Assembly: GCA_002428995.1 (NCBI GenBank)
Contig: DIYJ01000004.1
Span: forward strand, 1 to 64,000
Reading direction: 5' to 3'
DNA length: 64,000 bases
Source of the DNA: Flavobacteriales bacterium UBA6057
GTDB taxonomy: Bacteria; Bacteroidota; Bacteroidia; Flavobacteriales_G; Salibacteraceae
This document shows positions 26,704-35,320 of the stretch, in pieces. The notes beneath the pieces were generated by a model that worked only from the letters and a program-made list of their open reading frames with translations, was not told the origin of the DNA and did no database searches. Numbering within the stretch: position 1 is the first letter of the stretch; each line of letters opens with the position of its first letter. A program made the translations under genes and the position numbers.

Positions 26704-28155
26704 ATGCTGTCAACACTGATTCAACGCTCTATTCTTTTCGTCACACTCTTCTGCTTTGGTCTTCAAACCATCGGCCAGGAAATAGAAAAGGAAATCGCAA
26801 GCCTTTCCACCAGCGGAGGCAAAGAGGTCCATTTTTTAGGAGCCAAGGATGGGGAGTATTATCACCTTTCTTACAAATCGAAGGCACTGGGAAAAGCCTC
26901 AGGGCCATTCGAGTTTATCACCGTCAACGAATCGGACGGTAATACATCGAAAGTGGATCTGGGAATTTCAGACAAAAAGGTCACTCCCCAGAAAGTGGTG
27001 TTAGCATATGAAGGTGAATACACCCTGCTTTTATCGATTGCCGCTAAGGGTACTGTTTCGCTAGTCGCACGAACCTTCGATTCCAACCTCCAATTTGTGA
27101 GTGACAAGGTCCTCACAACCATGAAGTCCATGGCTTACATCACAGAATACAGCAAGTACATCAACAAGTTCCCGGATCTAGAACCCGTGGTGAGTGATAA
27201 TCATCGCTTTCTGGCCATGGGGTTCCGAAATCAGACGGTGGTGTTTGATGCGAAAACAAAAGAAGTGGTGGTGAAGGACCATCCAGCAGGACTCAACATC
27301 AGTTTCAACGTGACCAATGAAGGTCAGTGCTATGCCTTCAGAATGTACGAAGCTGAATTCCGTCTTGATCTTGTGGAAAGTGGTTCTGGATCTGCAGAGT
27401 CTATTAAACTTCCAGCCAAGTCAGATGACATGGTGGTGTCCATTCAAAAAGACGAGGCTCAAAACATTTATGCCGTATTCCTGAAGGGAAGTGGAGGCCT
27501 TTGGGGCGACTATGTAAGGTATGCAAAGACGGGAGGAGCGACCGTTAATACCGGGCCGTTTACCGAAGCTAAAACGCGTGCCAACGGTTATGGTATTTAC
27601 CAGCTGGGTGACAATAAGGAATGGACAGCCGTGGCAAGTGCCCGCTTTGAACCCTCCATTATAAGTAAGATCACAGAATCTTCAGAAGGCATTGAATGGT
27701 TGACGGTGGATAACATCTCATCCTCGGGAGACGACCTGTTTGTGGTATTCCAACAACGACACCTGATGGAGCGCCAAACCATTTCGCATCGGACAGGAGG
27801 CATCGTTGTGGTGCAGGTGGATAAAGCGGGGAAAAAAGAGGCAGAACAGCTGGCCGTGCCACGTCAATGCTGGACTTCTGAGGCTCGAAAGAAATATGAT
27901 CACACCTACTTCAAGTGGCATAAGGGTCGGCCGATGCTGGCTTATTATCAATCAGAGAAATTCGACAACTACCAGTTTGTGTTTCACTTCATGGACAGTG
28001 AAGGAGTGAAGGCTCCAACATCCGTGGCCCTGGATTATCCGCATCATAACATCTATCCGGGCGGATGGAACAACAGCAAGGGAACCTCAGTGCTCACCTT
28101 TTCTCCCCGGCAAAATGGACTGTCTACTGATGTAGGCAAGTTGAGTTTGCCATAA
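26704..28155 (+). CDS. Secreted protein of unknown function (483 aa)
   Basis: I start at ATG 26704, which gives a clean signal peptide (MLSTLIQRSILFVTLFCFGL, cut after about TIGQ); a 5' extension to 26635 would bury it. The mature part has propeller-like strands rich in K, G and D (LGAKDGEYYHLSYKSKALG, WTAVASARFEPS, MLAYYQSEKFDNYQF) and no sorting domain, lipobox or catalytic motif. It follows the terminator of the 23864 gene, so it has its own promoter. Being without a T9SS domain it should remain periplasmic. Function not recognised. It is convergent with the 28188 gene. Confidence 0.8.
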   Translation: MLSTLIQRSILFVTLFCFGLQTIGQEIEKEIASLSTSGGKEVHFLGAKDGEYYHLSYKSKALGKASGPFEFITVNESDGNTSKVDLGISDKKVTPQKVVLAYEGEYTLLLSIAAKGTVSLVARTFDSNLQFVSDKVLTTMKSMAYITEYSKYINKFPDLEPVVSDNHRFLAMGFRNQTVVFDAKTKEVVVKDHPAGLNISFNVTNEGQCYAFRMYEAEFRLDLVESGSGSAESIKLPAKSDDMVVSIQKDEAQNIYAVFLKGSGGLWGDYVRYAKTGGATVNTGPFTEAKTRANGYGIYQLGDNKEWTAVASARFEPSIISKITESSEGIEWLTVDNISSSGDDLFVVFQQRHLMERQTISHRTGGIVVVQVDKAGKKEAEQLAVPRQCWTSEARKKYDHTYFKWHKGRPMLAYYQSEKFDNYQFVFHFMDSEGVKAPTSVALDYPHHNIYPGGWNNSKGTSVLTFSPRQNGLSTDVGKLSLP

Positions 28156-28187
28156 TCCCGATACCTCATCCGGTTTCTGATTCCGCT

Positions 28188-29018
28188 TTAAATGGACTCC
28201 ATTCGCTGCATGATTTCCTTCAATCGCAGCCAGTTCTGATAAAAGAGCGGCAGGTTCAGCACATTCTCCATGTACTGGAATACGTACATCACCAGGGAGA
28301 CTAACACTCCGTATTGAATGGCCGTGTTCTGCACGGAGACGATAATGGACAAGACTAAAAATGCGGTAAGCACCACCCAGGACATGGAGAAGTTGACCGC
28401 TTCCAGGTCGGATAGTTTGATGTTCCATCGCATGCTCTGTTTCAGGTAGTGCCGGAGTTCGTTTTTGTCCGCTCGCTTGAGTACGTCCACTTGCTGCTCC
28501 ATGAGGTCATTCGCGGCTTTGTTGAACCGCACGGTGCGCTTGCTGCTGAGCCAATAAATGAAGAAGATCACGAGTGTGAGCAGCAGACTCCCGTAGAACA
28601 CCTGTAGGTTGAGCGTGGCAATGAGCACGATCACACCCACCAGGCCAATGATGTTGCTGATCAGCTCAGGCAGTGAGTTTTCCAGAAACTCGATCAGCTC
28701 CCTAATCATGCCCAATCGAGCAGACTTCAAAGATGCGCTGCGCTCCTCGATTTTTGTGATGGCCGCATGCGCTATTCGCTCGAATACACGGGCATAGAAG
28801 CGGGAGTCAAACACGCGTCTTCCCACTCCGATCACCAGTACGGAAAGCGCCAGCAAACCTAGCTGAATAGCGCCTCCATAGTCTCCACCCAGGGCTCCGT
28901 CAATGGCTGAACCAATAAAGAGCGGGAACAAAATGGTGAGTCCGGCTTCCAACAGAATGAGGAGCAGGGTAAGGGCGAACTTCCAACGGTTTGCCTGGAA
29001 TATGACTTTCAGATTCAT
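28188..29018 (-). CDS. ABC transporter six-transmembrane domain without an ATPase domain (276 aa)
   Basis: The 276-residue chain resembles the membrane half of type-1 ABC exporters: hydrophobic segments near residues 14-34 (FALTLLLILLEAGLTILFPL), 53-66, 120-137, 142-156, 213-230 and 235-250, with the family-like stretch FPLFIGSAIDGALGGD and a cytoplasmic EERSASLKSARLG. It ends at LRLKEIMQRMESI, right where the nucleotide-binding domain would begin, and no Walker motif follows in any frame downstream. Stand-alone versions of this domain exist in Bacteroidota. Whether it uses an ATPase from elsewhere, or acts without one, is unknown. Confidence 0.8.
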   Translation of the reverse strand: MNLKVIFQANRWKFALTLLLILLEAGLTILFPLFIGSAIDGALGGDYGGAIQLGLLALSVLVIGVGRRVFDSRFYARVFERIAHAAITKIEERSASLKSARLGMIRELIEFLENSLPELISNIIGLVGVIVLIATLNLQVFYGSLLLTLVIFFIYWLSSKRTVRFNKAANDLMEQQVDVLKRADKNELRHYLKQSMRWNIKLSDLEAVNFSMSWVVLTAFLVLSIIVSVQNTAIQYGVLVSLVMYVFQYMENVLNLPLFYQNWLRLKEIMQRMESI

Positions 29019-29065
29019 GCCGTAAGATCGAGTATTGACAGCGCTTTAGATCGAGCAGTGTGCGT

Positions 29066-29464
29066 TTATTTCATGCGTTTCCAGTGTTCGGTATCACCAA
29101 ACCCGTAGTAGGAGTAATCCACCGTAAGGCTGGTTGGAGAATTCAGGATGAGATCGGCCTCGGTGTCGTAAACCTCTCCTTCGTCATTGAAGATGTATGT
29201 GGCCTCACCCTTTCCGTCCTTGAAGGAGATGTCCTTCATCGCCAGCGTTGAAAAAGCTTCTGCGTTTCCCTGATCGTCCCTCATCTCAACAGCGTAACAC
29301 TTCAGTTGTCCACTTTCACTTTTGAACTGATACTTCACCGAGAAGTTTTCTCCATCTACTTCGTAGGAGCAAATCCATTGACCGATGAGACTTTGTGCCG
29401 ATTGGGCGTTTGTGTTGAGAGCCATGGCGAGCATGGCAATGAATAACAGGCTTGCGTATTTCAT
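29066..29464 (-). CDS. Small secreted protein of unknown function (132 aa)
   Basis: The start ATG 29464 overlaps the stop of the desaturase-family gene by four bases, giving a signal peptide (MKYASLLFIAMLAMALNTNA, then QSAQ). The mature part is about 110 residues with SLIGQWICSYEVDGENF, FKDGKGEATYIFNDEGEVYD and a Lys/Arg end, in the style of small lipocalin-like periplasmic proteins; this is only a resemblance. Coupled translation with the sterol-desaturase-family gene implies a joint role, possibly handling the lipid product. Confidence 0.75.
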   Translation of the reverse strand: MKYASLLFIAMLAMALNTNAQSAQSLIGQWICSYEVDGENFSVKYQFKSESGQLKCYAVEMRDDQGNAEAFSTLAMKDISFKDGKGEATYIFNDEGEVYDTEADLILNSPTSLTVDYSYYGFGDTEHWKRMK

Positions 29465-30321
29465 GATGTTTGGTTTTTGGGTTTCCATCCCGGAGGTTTG
29501 ATGAGGTAGTTCCACGCTTCTTTGAAGTTGCGCGCCTTCATCAAGTCCCGGAATATGTTGACATACTCTATGAAGTGCACCTTCACAGGATTGATTGTGT
29601 TGATCGGTTTGGTAATTCCGTAGTTCGGAGTATGCATTTCTTCTTGGTAGGTGCCGAACATTCGATCCCAGATAGAGAGCAGCGCCCCGAAGTTTTTGTC
29701 CAGGTAGATGTCATCTGATCCATGGTGCACCCGGTGCTGGGAAGGTGTCATGAAAATTTTCTCAAACCATCCCAGTTTGCCGATGATTTCCGTGTGGAGC
29801 CAAAACTGATACATCAGCACGAGGAAGAAGCACAGCAAAACGATGTAAGGGTGGAAGCCAATGAGCACCAGAGGAAGGTAAAACACCCATGTGATGAAGC
29901 TATCGATGAACGAAACCCGCAGCGCGGTGGTGTAGTTGTAAATCGGGGAACTGTGATGAATGCTGTGGTAAGACCACAGGATTCTCACTTTGTGTTCGAT
30001 CACATGTTCCCAGTAATAGATGAAGTCTACCAGGAGCAGGCATAGCACGGTCGTCCAGTTGTTCACCGGGATCTGCCAGGGAATCAACTCTCCCACGACC
30101 ACAATGCTACCTGCAAAGATCAGGGTGCTTGTTTTCTCCATCAGCTGAGCCACGATAAACACCGAAAAGCTCGCCCACATTTCTCCCAGTCGCCACTTGT
30201 TGATCTTCTTTTTGTAGAGCTCATAAAAGAACTCCGCGATCGCCAGCAACAATGAAAAACTCGTGATCAGGTAGATCACCAGCGTAATGTTTTCCTCAAT
30301 CTTTTGGACTACTTCTTCCAT
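29461..30321 (-). CDS. Fatty acid hydroxylase / sterol desaturase family membrane enzyme (286 aa)
   Basis: A multi-pass membrane protein with the di-iron histidine boxes of this superfamily: HVIEH (106-110), HSIHH (119-123), a single His176 in WLHTE, and HRVHH (196-200). Helices occur at about 14-36, 50-80, 90-104 and 145-172. Such enzymes hydroxylate or desaturate fatty acyl, sterol or carotenoid substrates in the inner membrane using oxygen; the substrate here is unknown. It overlaps by four bases the small secreted protein gene downstream. The AraC/GyrI regulator gene upstream ends 98 bases before its start and is transcribed in the same direction. Confidence 0.9.
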   Translation of the reverse strand: MEEVVQKIEENITLVIYLITSFSLLLAIAEFFYELYKKKINKWRLGEMWASFSVFIVAQLMEKTSTLIFAGSIVVVGELIPWQIPVNNWTTVLCLLLVDFIYYWEHVIEHKVRILWSYHSIHHSSPIYNYTTALRVSFIDSFITWVFYLPLVLIGFHPYIVLLCFFLVLMYQFWLHTEIIGKLGWFEKIFMTPSQHRVHHGSDDIYLDKNFGALLSIWDRMFGTYQEEMHTPNYGITKPINTINPVKVHFIEYVNIFRDLMKARNFKEAWNYLIKPPGWKPKNQTS

Positions 30322-30419
30322 CCTTGAATAGTTTGAAGGCTTGAGTGTAAGCCTTGTGTTTTGTTGACGGGACGAAGCTAGAGTGGGGGAAAGGCGTGGA
30401 CGTGTCCGTTTTGGACAAT

Positions 30420-31289
30420 CTACTCTATTGCTATGTAGATCTCTGTGATGAGCTCAGCGGGAGGTAGGTTTTCATCGAAGTTTGGATAGAACTCCAGCAT
30501 GGGCTTGTCAGCCAGTTCCAATTGCACATCCGTGAGCCAGAAGGCGAAAATCTTGTGGTAAAACTCCAGGCTCTTATGGTAAGGACCTCGATAGTTAAAC
30601 TGCGCATATTTCTGTCTTTTATGCGCCTTGAGGGTAAAAAGTCCATCAGGCTCAAAGGACAAAGGCTCTTCCAGGGCCAGGGCATGATTGTAGCGCGAAT
30701 GAATGTGATCGCTGATTTCGGCATCGTCCAGCACTTCAGTCAGGAAGATGGATTCTTCAGAAACCAAGCCCTTCTGAAAGGTGTATTCCAGCAGTCGCGA
30801 CCAGGTAGCTTCAATGGCAGCCTCATCATCAATGTCACCCCGATACTCCAGTCCCAATAGGTAAAAATCAGGCAGGTATTTGATTTCGAATTGCAGGGAT
30901 TCTCGTTCCAAATCCTGTTCGGGATGGAAGGATTGCTGAAGCATTTTCAGCTGAGCTTCGCTGCTTTCTCTGAATGCAGAGGGCGAGCAGCCGTAACGGT
31001 TTTTGAATGCCTTGCTGAAAGCCGCACGATCTTCAAATCCTACCTCGTAGCCAATCTCGGAAACACCCTGTTCAGAGTACTTGAGGTACTGCGCTGCTTT
31101 TTCGAGGCGTAGTCGCTTGATGTACTTGCCAATCGTCTCATTGTGAATGGCTTCGAAAATCCGGTTGATGTTTCGGTAGGAGTAATGACACACCTCCTCA
31201 ACTCGCTCAATATTGATCTCTTCATGGAAGTGCTCGTCAATGTATGCTAGCAACTTCTTGTAGCGGCTCAGTTGAGGGTTTTGACTCAT
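30420..31289 (-). CDS. AraC-family regulator with C-terminal GyrI-like effector domain (289 aa)
   Basis: Two AraC-type HTH motifs fill residues 9-110 (INIERVEEVCHYSYRNINRI and GVSEIGYEVGFEDRAAFSKA, ending YGCSPSAFRESS). The C-terminal half (about 130-289) reads as a GyrI-like/SOUL-type small-molecule binding domain (YLLGLEYRGDIDDEAA, KYAQFNYRGPYHKS, MLEFYPNFDENLPPAE). This is the plan of Rob/BmrR-like multidrug-sensing regulators. It is directed toward the desaturase-family operon, which could be its target. It is separate from the NarL gene at 31358, 68 bases upstream. Confidence 0.9.
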   Translation of the reverse strand: MSQNPQLSRYKKLLAYIDEHFHEEINIERVEEVCHYSYRNINRIFEAIHNETIGKYIKRLRLEKAAQYLKYSEQGVSEIGYEVGFEDRAAFSKAFKNRYGCSPSAFRESSEAQLKMLQQSFHPEQDLERESLQFEIKYLPDFYLLGLEYRGDIDDEAAIEATWSRLLEYTFQKGLVSEESIFLTEVLDDAEISDHIHSRYNHALALEEPLSFEPDGLFTLKAHKRQKYAQFNYRGPYHKSLEFYHKIFAFWLTDVQLELADKPMLEFYPNFDENLPPAELITEIYIAIE

Positions 31290-31357
31290 TGGGTTCTGGT
31301 CCGAATCTCGGTGAGCTCACAAGATCAGCGTATCATGGCAAGGATCAAAATCCAGGC

Positions 31358-32023
31358 TTACAATTCCTTTTCTTCTTCAAAGCCCATTTTCACAGCTTCT
31401 CTCACCAGGCCTGCGGTATTTCTCACCTGAAATTTTTGTAAAAGGTTTTTGCGATGGGTCATCACTGTGTTGATGCTCAGGTAGAGCTGGTCGGCAATTT
31501 CCTGTGCCGTGCGCTCGGCAATGATCAGCCTCAGGACTTCCTTTTCACGCGATGTAAGTTCGATGGCTTTTTTTGCCAAGCCAGCTCTGGTTCGGTGAAG
31601 CTGAGCCATGTATTCCTCCGAAACTTGCCGGCTGAAATACCTTCCCTGTTCGATGATGGAGCGAATGGCGAGCAACAGCTCCCGCTTGCTGGACTCTTTC
31701 AAAATATATCCATCGGCTCCAACGTCCATCAATTCGCCAATGGTGGCCGAATCGTGATGTTGGGTCAGAATCAGCACCTTCAGTTCGGGGTGTGCTTCCT
31801 TGATGGCCTTGCAAGCCTCCCTGCCGTTCATTTCAGGCATGCTGATGTCGAGCAGAATCAGATCCACTTCCCGCAGTCGGATCAGTTTCAGCAGTTCTAT
31901 GCCATCATTCGCTTCGGCCACCACTTCCATGTCTTCATTTGGCTCGATCAGCTCCCGGATGCCGGAGATGAAAAGCTGGTGGTCGTCAGCGATGATGATC
32001 CGCGTTTTCTTGGATGATTGCAT
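31358..32023 (-). CDS. NarL/FixJ-family response regulator (221 aa)
   Basis: Receiver with DDH (13-15), phosphoacceptor Asp59 in LILLDISMPEMNG, LTQHH and Lys in GYILKESS. C-terminal LuxR HTH: ELTSREKEVLRLIIAERT and LYLSINTVMTHRKNLLQKFQ. Its ATG follows the stop of the TPR kinase after a single base, so the two are co-translated and it is the evident output of that kinase. Confidence 0.94.
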   Translation of the reverse strand: MQSSKKTRIIIADDHQLFISGIRELIEPNEDMEVVAEANDGIELLKLIRLREVDLILLDISMPEMNGREACKAIKEAHPELKVLILTQHHDSATIGELMDVGADGYILKESSKRELLLAIRSIIEQGRYFSRQVSEEYMAQLHRTRAGLAKKAIELTSREKEVLRLIIAERTAQEIADQLYLSINTVMTHRKNLLQKFQVRNTAGLVREAVKMGFEEEKEL

Positions 32024-32024
32024 G

Positions 32025-34043
32025 TCAGGTCTGGTTGTCCGTTGAAGCGAGGTTTAGGGAGCCTTTCAGAGCAGGGGCGGGGAGTTCAATGGTAATGGTT
32101 GTTCCTTTTTCCGGGGAAGATTCAATCACGAAGGTGCCGCCAAGATTGTCGATCCGGGTGGCAATGTTGGTGAGGCCCATGCCTTGCTGGTTTTGCATTG
32201 CTTGCTTTGGGTCGAAGCCCTTTCCATTGTCTTCGATCAGTAGGTTCAGCGCATCATCGTGTCGGGTGATTTGGATGAACAGATCTTGGGCCTGCGCGTG
32301 CTTCACGCAATTGCCGATGATCTCTCGAAGTGTGTAAAACACTGCGCTTTCAGCAGCCTGACCCAGCGGTTCCTCCAGTAGATACATGGAAAGCTCAATG
32401 TTCAGCGGACTGTTGTCTCTGATCAGCTCCACCATTTTCTCCAAGGCAGGCTGCAGCTCAAAACTGCCTTGCTCCGTAGCTGTGCGATGTGCGAGACTTC
32501 TCGCATCCTGGCAAGCCTCGGAGAGAAGGTCGAGGTTATGCTGGTAGGTTTTGTTCAGCTCAGGCTGTTGATGGCTCAGTCGGTCGCCAAAGTTTTCAAA
32601 CAGGAGTTTGAGTGCAGCAAGGGTATTGCTGAGCCCATCGTGCAGGTCGGCTGCGATGCGGCTTCTTTCGGTTTCGCGGCCTACTTCGGCAGCGCTCTTG
32701 AAAGCCATTTCCTGGTCGCGCATCAGGTCCAGCATCTTTTGTTGGTTCATCTTCTCCTGTTGCTCAGAGATCAGCCGTTCGCTCTGCATCCGTCTGCGGT
32801 AGGTGACGGTGAGCAGGATGGCCAATGTTAAGGTGATGACCAGAACCATGATGAGGGCAGAGCGAAACAGCAGTGCTTCGTCCTTCGCTTCCAGTTGCTG
32901 CGCCTTCCATGAGTTTTCTTTTTGCAGCAAAGCGTTTTCCTGGTCCTTTTTCTCAGACTCGTATTTCTCCTGCATTTCAATCACACGTTCGCTCAGTGCC
33001 TCTTCGCTGAGCGAGTCTTTCAAAGCGATTTGTTGCTTGAGTATTTGCAGCGACTCGGCCTGTCTTCCCTGACTCTCATATACATCTGCTAGCAACCCCA
33101 ACGCATAAGCCTCTTCGTCCCGGATGCCGATGGATCGGGCAAGGGTCAGCGCTTTTTGAATGCGCTCTTCCGCTAGTGTGTACCTGCCGTGTTTCATGAG
33201 CAGGTCACCGGTTCCGGTCAACACGTAAAGCTGTCCTTCCAGGTCGTTCAACTGTTCGAAGTAGAGTGCTGCACTGTCGTAGTGGAAAGCTGCGGATTCC
33301 CAGTTTTTTAGCTCTTGTTCCATCACACCTAAACTATGGTGTGTGTTGGCTAAAAACGCCTTCTGATCGAGCCTTCGTGCCAATGTGAGTGCATGGCTGA
33401 ACAGGCTGTCTGCAGCAGACATTTGTTCCGATTCAAAATGCGCGATCCCCAGGTTGTAGGCCATTCGAAGCTCTCCTATCGGATTGGGAACCGCCTGATG
33501 CAATTCGAGCGCCTGTGTATAATATTCAATGGCCTTTTCACGGTTTTCCTGGACCATGAAAATGTTTCCCATGCTCGTATATACATGGGCGAGTTCAATC
33601 TGGTCTCCCAACCGTTCGATGATCGGGATGCTTTGCATTTCGTATTCCAGCGCCTGGGAATACATCCCCTTCTTTCGGGCAAGCACTCCGAGGTTGTGCC
33701 ATGCCGTAGCCATGCCAAGGCTATCCTTGAGTCCAGAGCTGATTTCCAGTGAGCGTTGGTAGCTGACCTCTGCAGAATCAAGGTTTCCCAGCTTTCGATG
33801 AATGATGCCCATGCGGTTGTAGGCCTTGATGCGTATGGCCGCGAATTGAGAACTCCGACCAATGCTTTCCGCCTTGCGCGCCAGAAACAGCGCAGAATCG
33901 CTGTGCTCACTAGTGAGCAACTCTGCAGCAGCTAATAGTTCTTCCGCTTTTGCAGAATCCTGCATTACCTCAGCACGCCCCGCTAGTGATGTGAGCCAGC
34001 ATGAACCTAAAAAGGCAAAAAGCATCGGCCGGAGAATTCTCAT
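32025..34043 (-). CDS. TPR sensor histidine kinase, HisKA_3 class (672 aa)
   Basis: ATG 34043 gives a signal peptide (MRILRPMLFAFLGSCWLTSL, to AGRAE). TPR repeats fill about 40-355 (ATAWHNLGVLARKKGMYSQA, VYTSMGNIFMVQENREKAIE), then coiled coil and a membrane helix (about 394-413). HisKA_3 has His468 in RIAADLHDGLSNTLAALK; HATPase_c has N box GNCVKHAQA, G1 IEDNGKGFDP and G2 GMGLTNIATRIDNLGG. The product phosphorylates the NarL regulator one base downstream. The gene is preceded 34 bases upstream by a small leaderless gene (34078-34455), perhaps in the same operon, with a 7-base-arm hairpin (34063-34078) between. Confidence 0.92.
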   Translation of the reverse strand: MRILRPMLFAFLGSCWLTSLAGRAEVMQDSAKAEELLAAAELLTSEHSDSALFLARKAESIGRSSQFAAIRIKAYNRMGIIHRKLGNLDSAEVSYQRSLEISSGLKDSLGMATAWHNLGVLARKKGMYSQALEYEMQSIPIIERLGDQIELAHVYTSMGNIFMVQENREKAIEYYTQALELHQAVPNPIGELRMAYNLGIAHFESEQMSAADSLFSHALTLARRLDQKAFLANTHHSLGVMEQELKNWESAAFHYDSAALYFEQLNDLEGQLYVLTGTGDLLMKHGRYTLAEERIQKALTLARSIGIRDEEAYALGLLADVYESQGRQAESLQILKQQIALKDSLSEEALSERVIEMQEKYESEKKDQENALLQKENSWKAQQLEAKDEALLFRSALIMVLVITLTLAILLTVTYRRRMQSERLISEQQEKMNQQKMLDLMRDQEMAFKSAAEVGRETERSRIAADLHDGLSNTLAALKLLFENFGDRLSHQQPELNKTYQHNLDLLSEACQDARSLAHRTATEQGSFELQPALEKMVELIRDNSPLNIELSMYLLEEPLGQAAESAVFYTLREIIGNCVKHAQAQDLFIQITRHDDALNLLIEDNGKGFDPKQAMQNQQGMGLTNIATRIDNLGGTFVIESSPEKGTTITIELPAPALKGSLNLASTDNQT

Positions 34044-34077
34044 GTAAACAGTTCTGTCATTTAAGGATGTGCATCCT

Positions 34078-34455
34078 TCAGGTAGTGAGTTCTTTAGGCT
34101 CTGTTTTATCGCCCATCTCAGCATCCGCAAGTCTCATTTTGCCTCGTTTCTTTCCGGATCCATCTTCCACTTCTACGCTTAATATGGTGGTCTCCTCTTC
34201 CGGATCGCGAAATCCTATGCATTGCACCATGAAGTGAATCAGCTCACCTTCTACACCCACCGATTCTTCCACCTGAAATACAAGGTTAACAATATCCTCG
34301 GGTGCTTCATCTCGATGCAAGGTGGCAGGCGGGTAATCGCTAATCATGCATCCTGCAGGCACCTGAATGAAGGTATGGAGCCAGTAAGTGTAGGTTTCCG
34401 ATGCATCGGGAAGGTAAAAGCAGTAGTTGTGTGGAGCCAAGTTAATATGTTCCAT
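34078..34455 (-). CDS. Small leaderless protein of unknown function (125 aa)
   Basis: I start it at ATG 34455 (MEHINLAPHNYCFYLPDASE), which looks like a natural mature start; the frame remains open to 34674 with an alternative Met at 34542. No signal peptide. The protein is acidic with hydrophobic strands (IVNLVFQVEESVGVEGELIH, TTILSVEVEDGSGKKRGKM) and a charged end. Family not recognised. It lies 34 bases before the TPR-HisKA_3 kinase on the same strand, so co-expression with the kinase-regulator pair is likely; the same pairing of a small leaderless protein with a kinase occurs at 4646. Confidence 0.65.
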   Translation of the reverse strand: MEHINLAPHNYCFYLPDASETYTYWLHTFIQVPAGCMISDYPPATLHRDEAPEDIVNLVFQVEESVGVEGELIHFMVQCIGFRDPEEETTILSVEVEDGSGKKRGKMRLADAEMGDKTEPKELTT

Positions 34456-34770
34456 TTCTAAAAGTTTGAAGGTTGTAGCCGCCAAACCTAGTGTGTTCAG
34501 CGCGCAGATGAACTCATCTAAAAAGGTGATTTGGTTCACCATTTTGAGGCCGGTCCTATTCAGTGTTTTGGTGATGTTTCCGACCAAGAGTCCGAGGCAG
34601 TTTTGACCTGTCAATTCGGAACACAGCGAAGCAACGGCCCGAAAGAATCGGGACTGATCACTCGTGTGACACAACGCTCAAAAGCCGAAACAGACAGGTG
34701 ACTGCTGACCCATAGCAGGGCGGAATCTGAAAAGCCTTATGAGTAGGAACAACCTCGAATAACAACAATC
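34456..34770. other. Divergent intergenic region, no gene certain
   Basis: Between the 34455 start (minus) and the 34771 start (plus). The minus frame stays open back to 34674, so part of this could be coding if the longer start is used. No hairpin or repeat stood out; the plus gene has an A/C-rich leader (AATAACAACAATC). Confidence 0.4.
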
Positions 34771-35238
34771 ATGTCAACGAAGTCAACAAGTACAATCGAT
34801 GGAAATCTCCAGGTAGATGGCCTTCTCCGCATCCAGGAAACCAAGGTCGGTAACGAAGTCAATGAAATCAATGTGAACCGTGGAGTGATCGGGTTTTCCC
34901 ATGTCACTGGAGATGAGAACCATCTTATTTACAACAACTACCGAGGCCTGTTCAACAGTGAACCTTGGGACGGTATGGTGATCAGAGCCTACGAGGGTTT
35001 GAGGGTTTACACCGGCAAAGGACAGCGCAAGCTCGTCATGGAGGTGTTGCCTGAAGGCGTGAAGGCAACAAACTTTTTAGGTGCTTTCAAGATTGGCAAC
35101 GTGAGTGATGCACCGAGCGAGAGCCTCGCGGGAACACTCAAGTATGAAAACAAAGATGGTGGCGGTTCTAAGCTGTCCATCTGTATGCGCGATGGTCAGA
35201 ACAACTACATCTGGAAGACCATCGTGGAGGAGAGCTGA
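34771..35238 (+). CDS. Small fibre-like protein of unknown function (155 aa)
   Basis: ATG 34771 follows an AACAACAATC leader. The 155-residue protein starts MSTKSTSTIDGNLQVDGLLR without a signal peptide; the phrase GNLQVDGLLRI and the later AGTLKYENKDGGGSKLSI are like those in phage tail-fibre and collagen-like proteins, as in the 51000, 56553 and 58142 proteins. It has no recognisable enzymatic motif. A strong bidirectional-looking terminator (35267-35297) follows. A leaderless fibre-like protein could be exported by a non-Sec route or be intracellular; neither is shown. Confidence 0.72.
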   Translation: MSTKSTSTIDGNLQVDGLLRIQETKVGNEVNEINVNRGVIGFSHVTGDENHLIYNNYRGLFNSEPWDGMVIRAYEGLRVYTGKGQRKLVMEVLPEGVKATNFLGAFKIGNVSDAPSESLAGTLKYENKDGGGSKLSICMRDGQNNYIWKTIVEES

Positions 35239-35266
35239 TCTTTCCAACGGATCATGTTACACTGGA

Positions 35267-35297
35267 AAAGCCCTGTAGTCTTATGCTACAGGGCTTT
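35267..35297 (+). terminator. Terminator between convergent genes 34771 and 35321
   Basis: Twelve-base perfect arms AAAGCCCTGTAG / CTACAGGGCTTT (35267-35278, 35286-35297) with a seven-base loop, followed on the plus strand by TCTGTTTTT. On the minus strand it lies just after the stop of the 35321 gene, so it may serve both. Confidence 0.9.
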
Positions 35298-35320
35298 CTG
35301 TTTTTATCTGGCCTGATCGA

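Noticed and set aside
34063..34078. Hairpin AAGGATG/CATCCTT between 34078 gene and TPR kinase
   Set aside because: Seven-base arms with a two-base loop and no T-run; partly overlaps the stop of the small gene. Mentioned in the kinase entry but not called a terminator.
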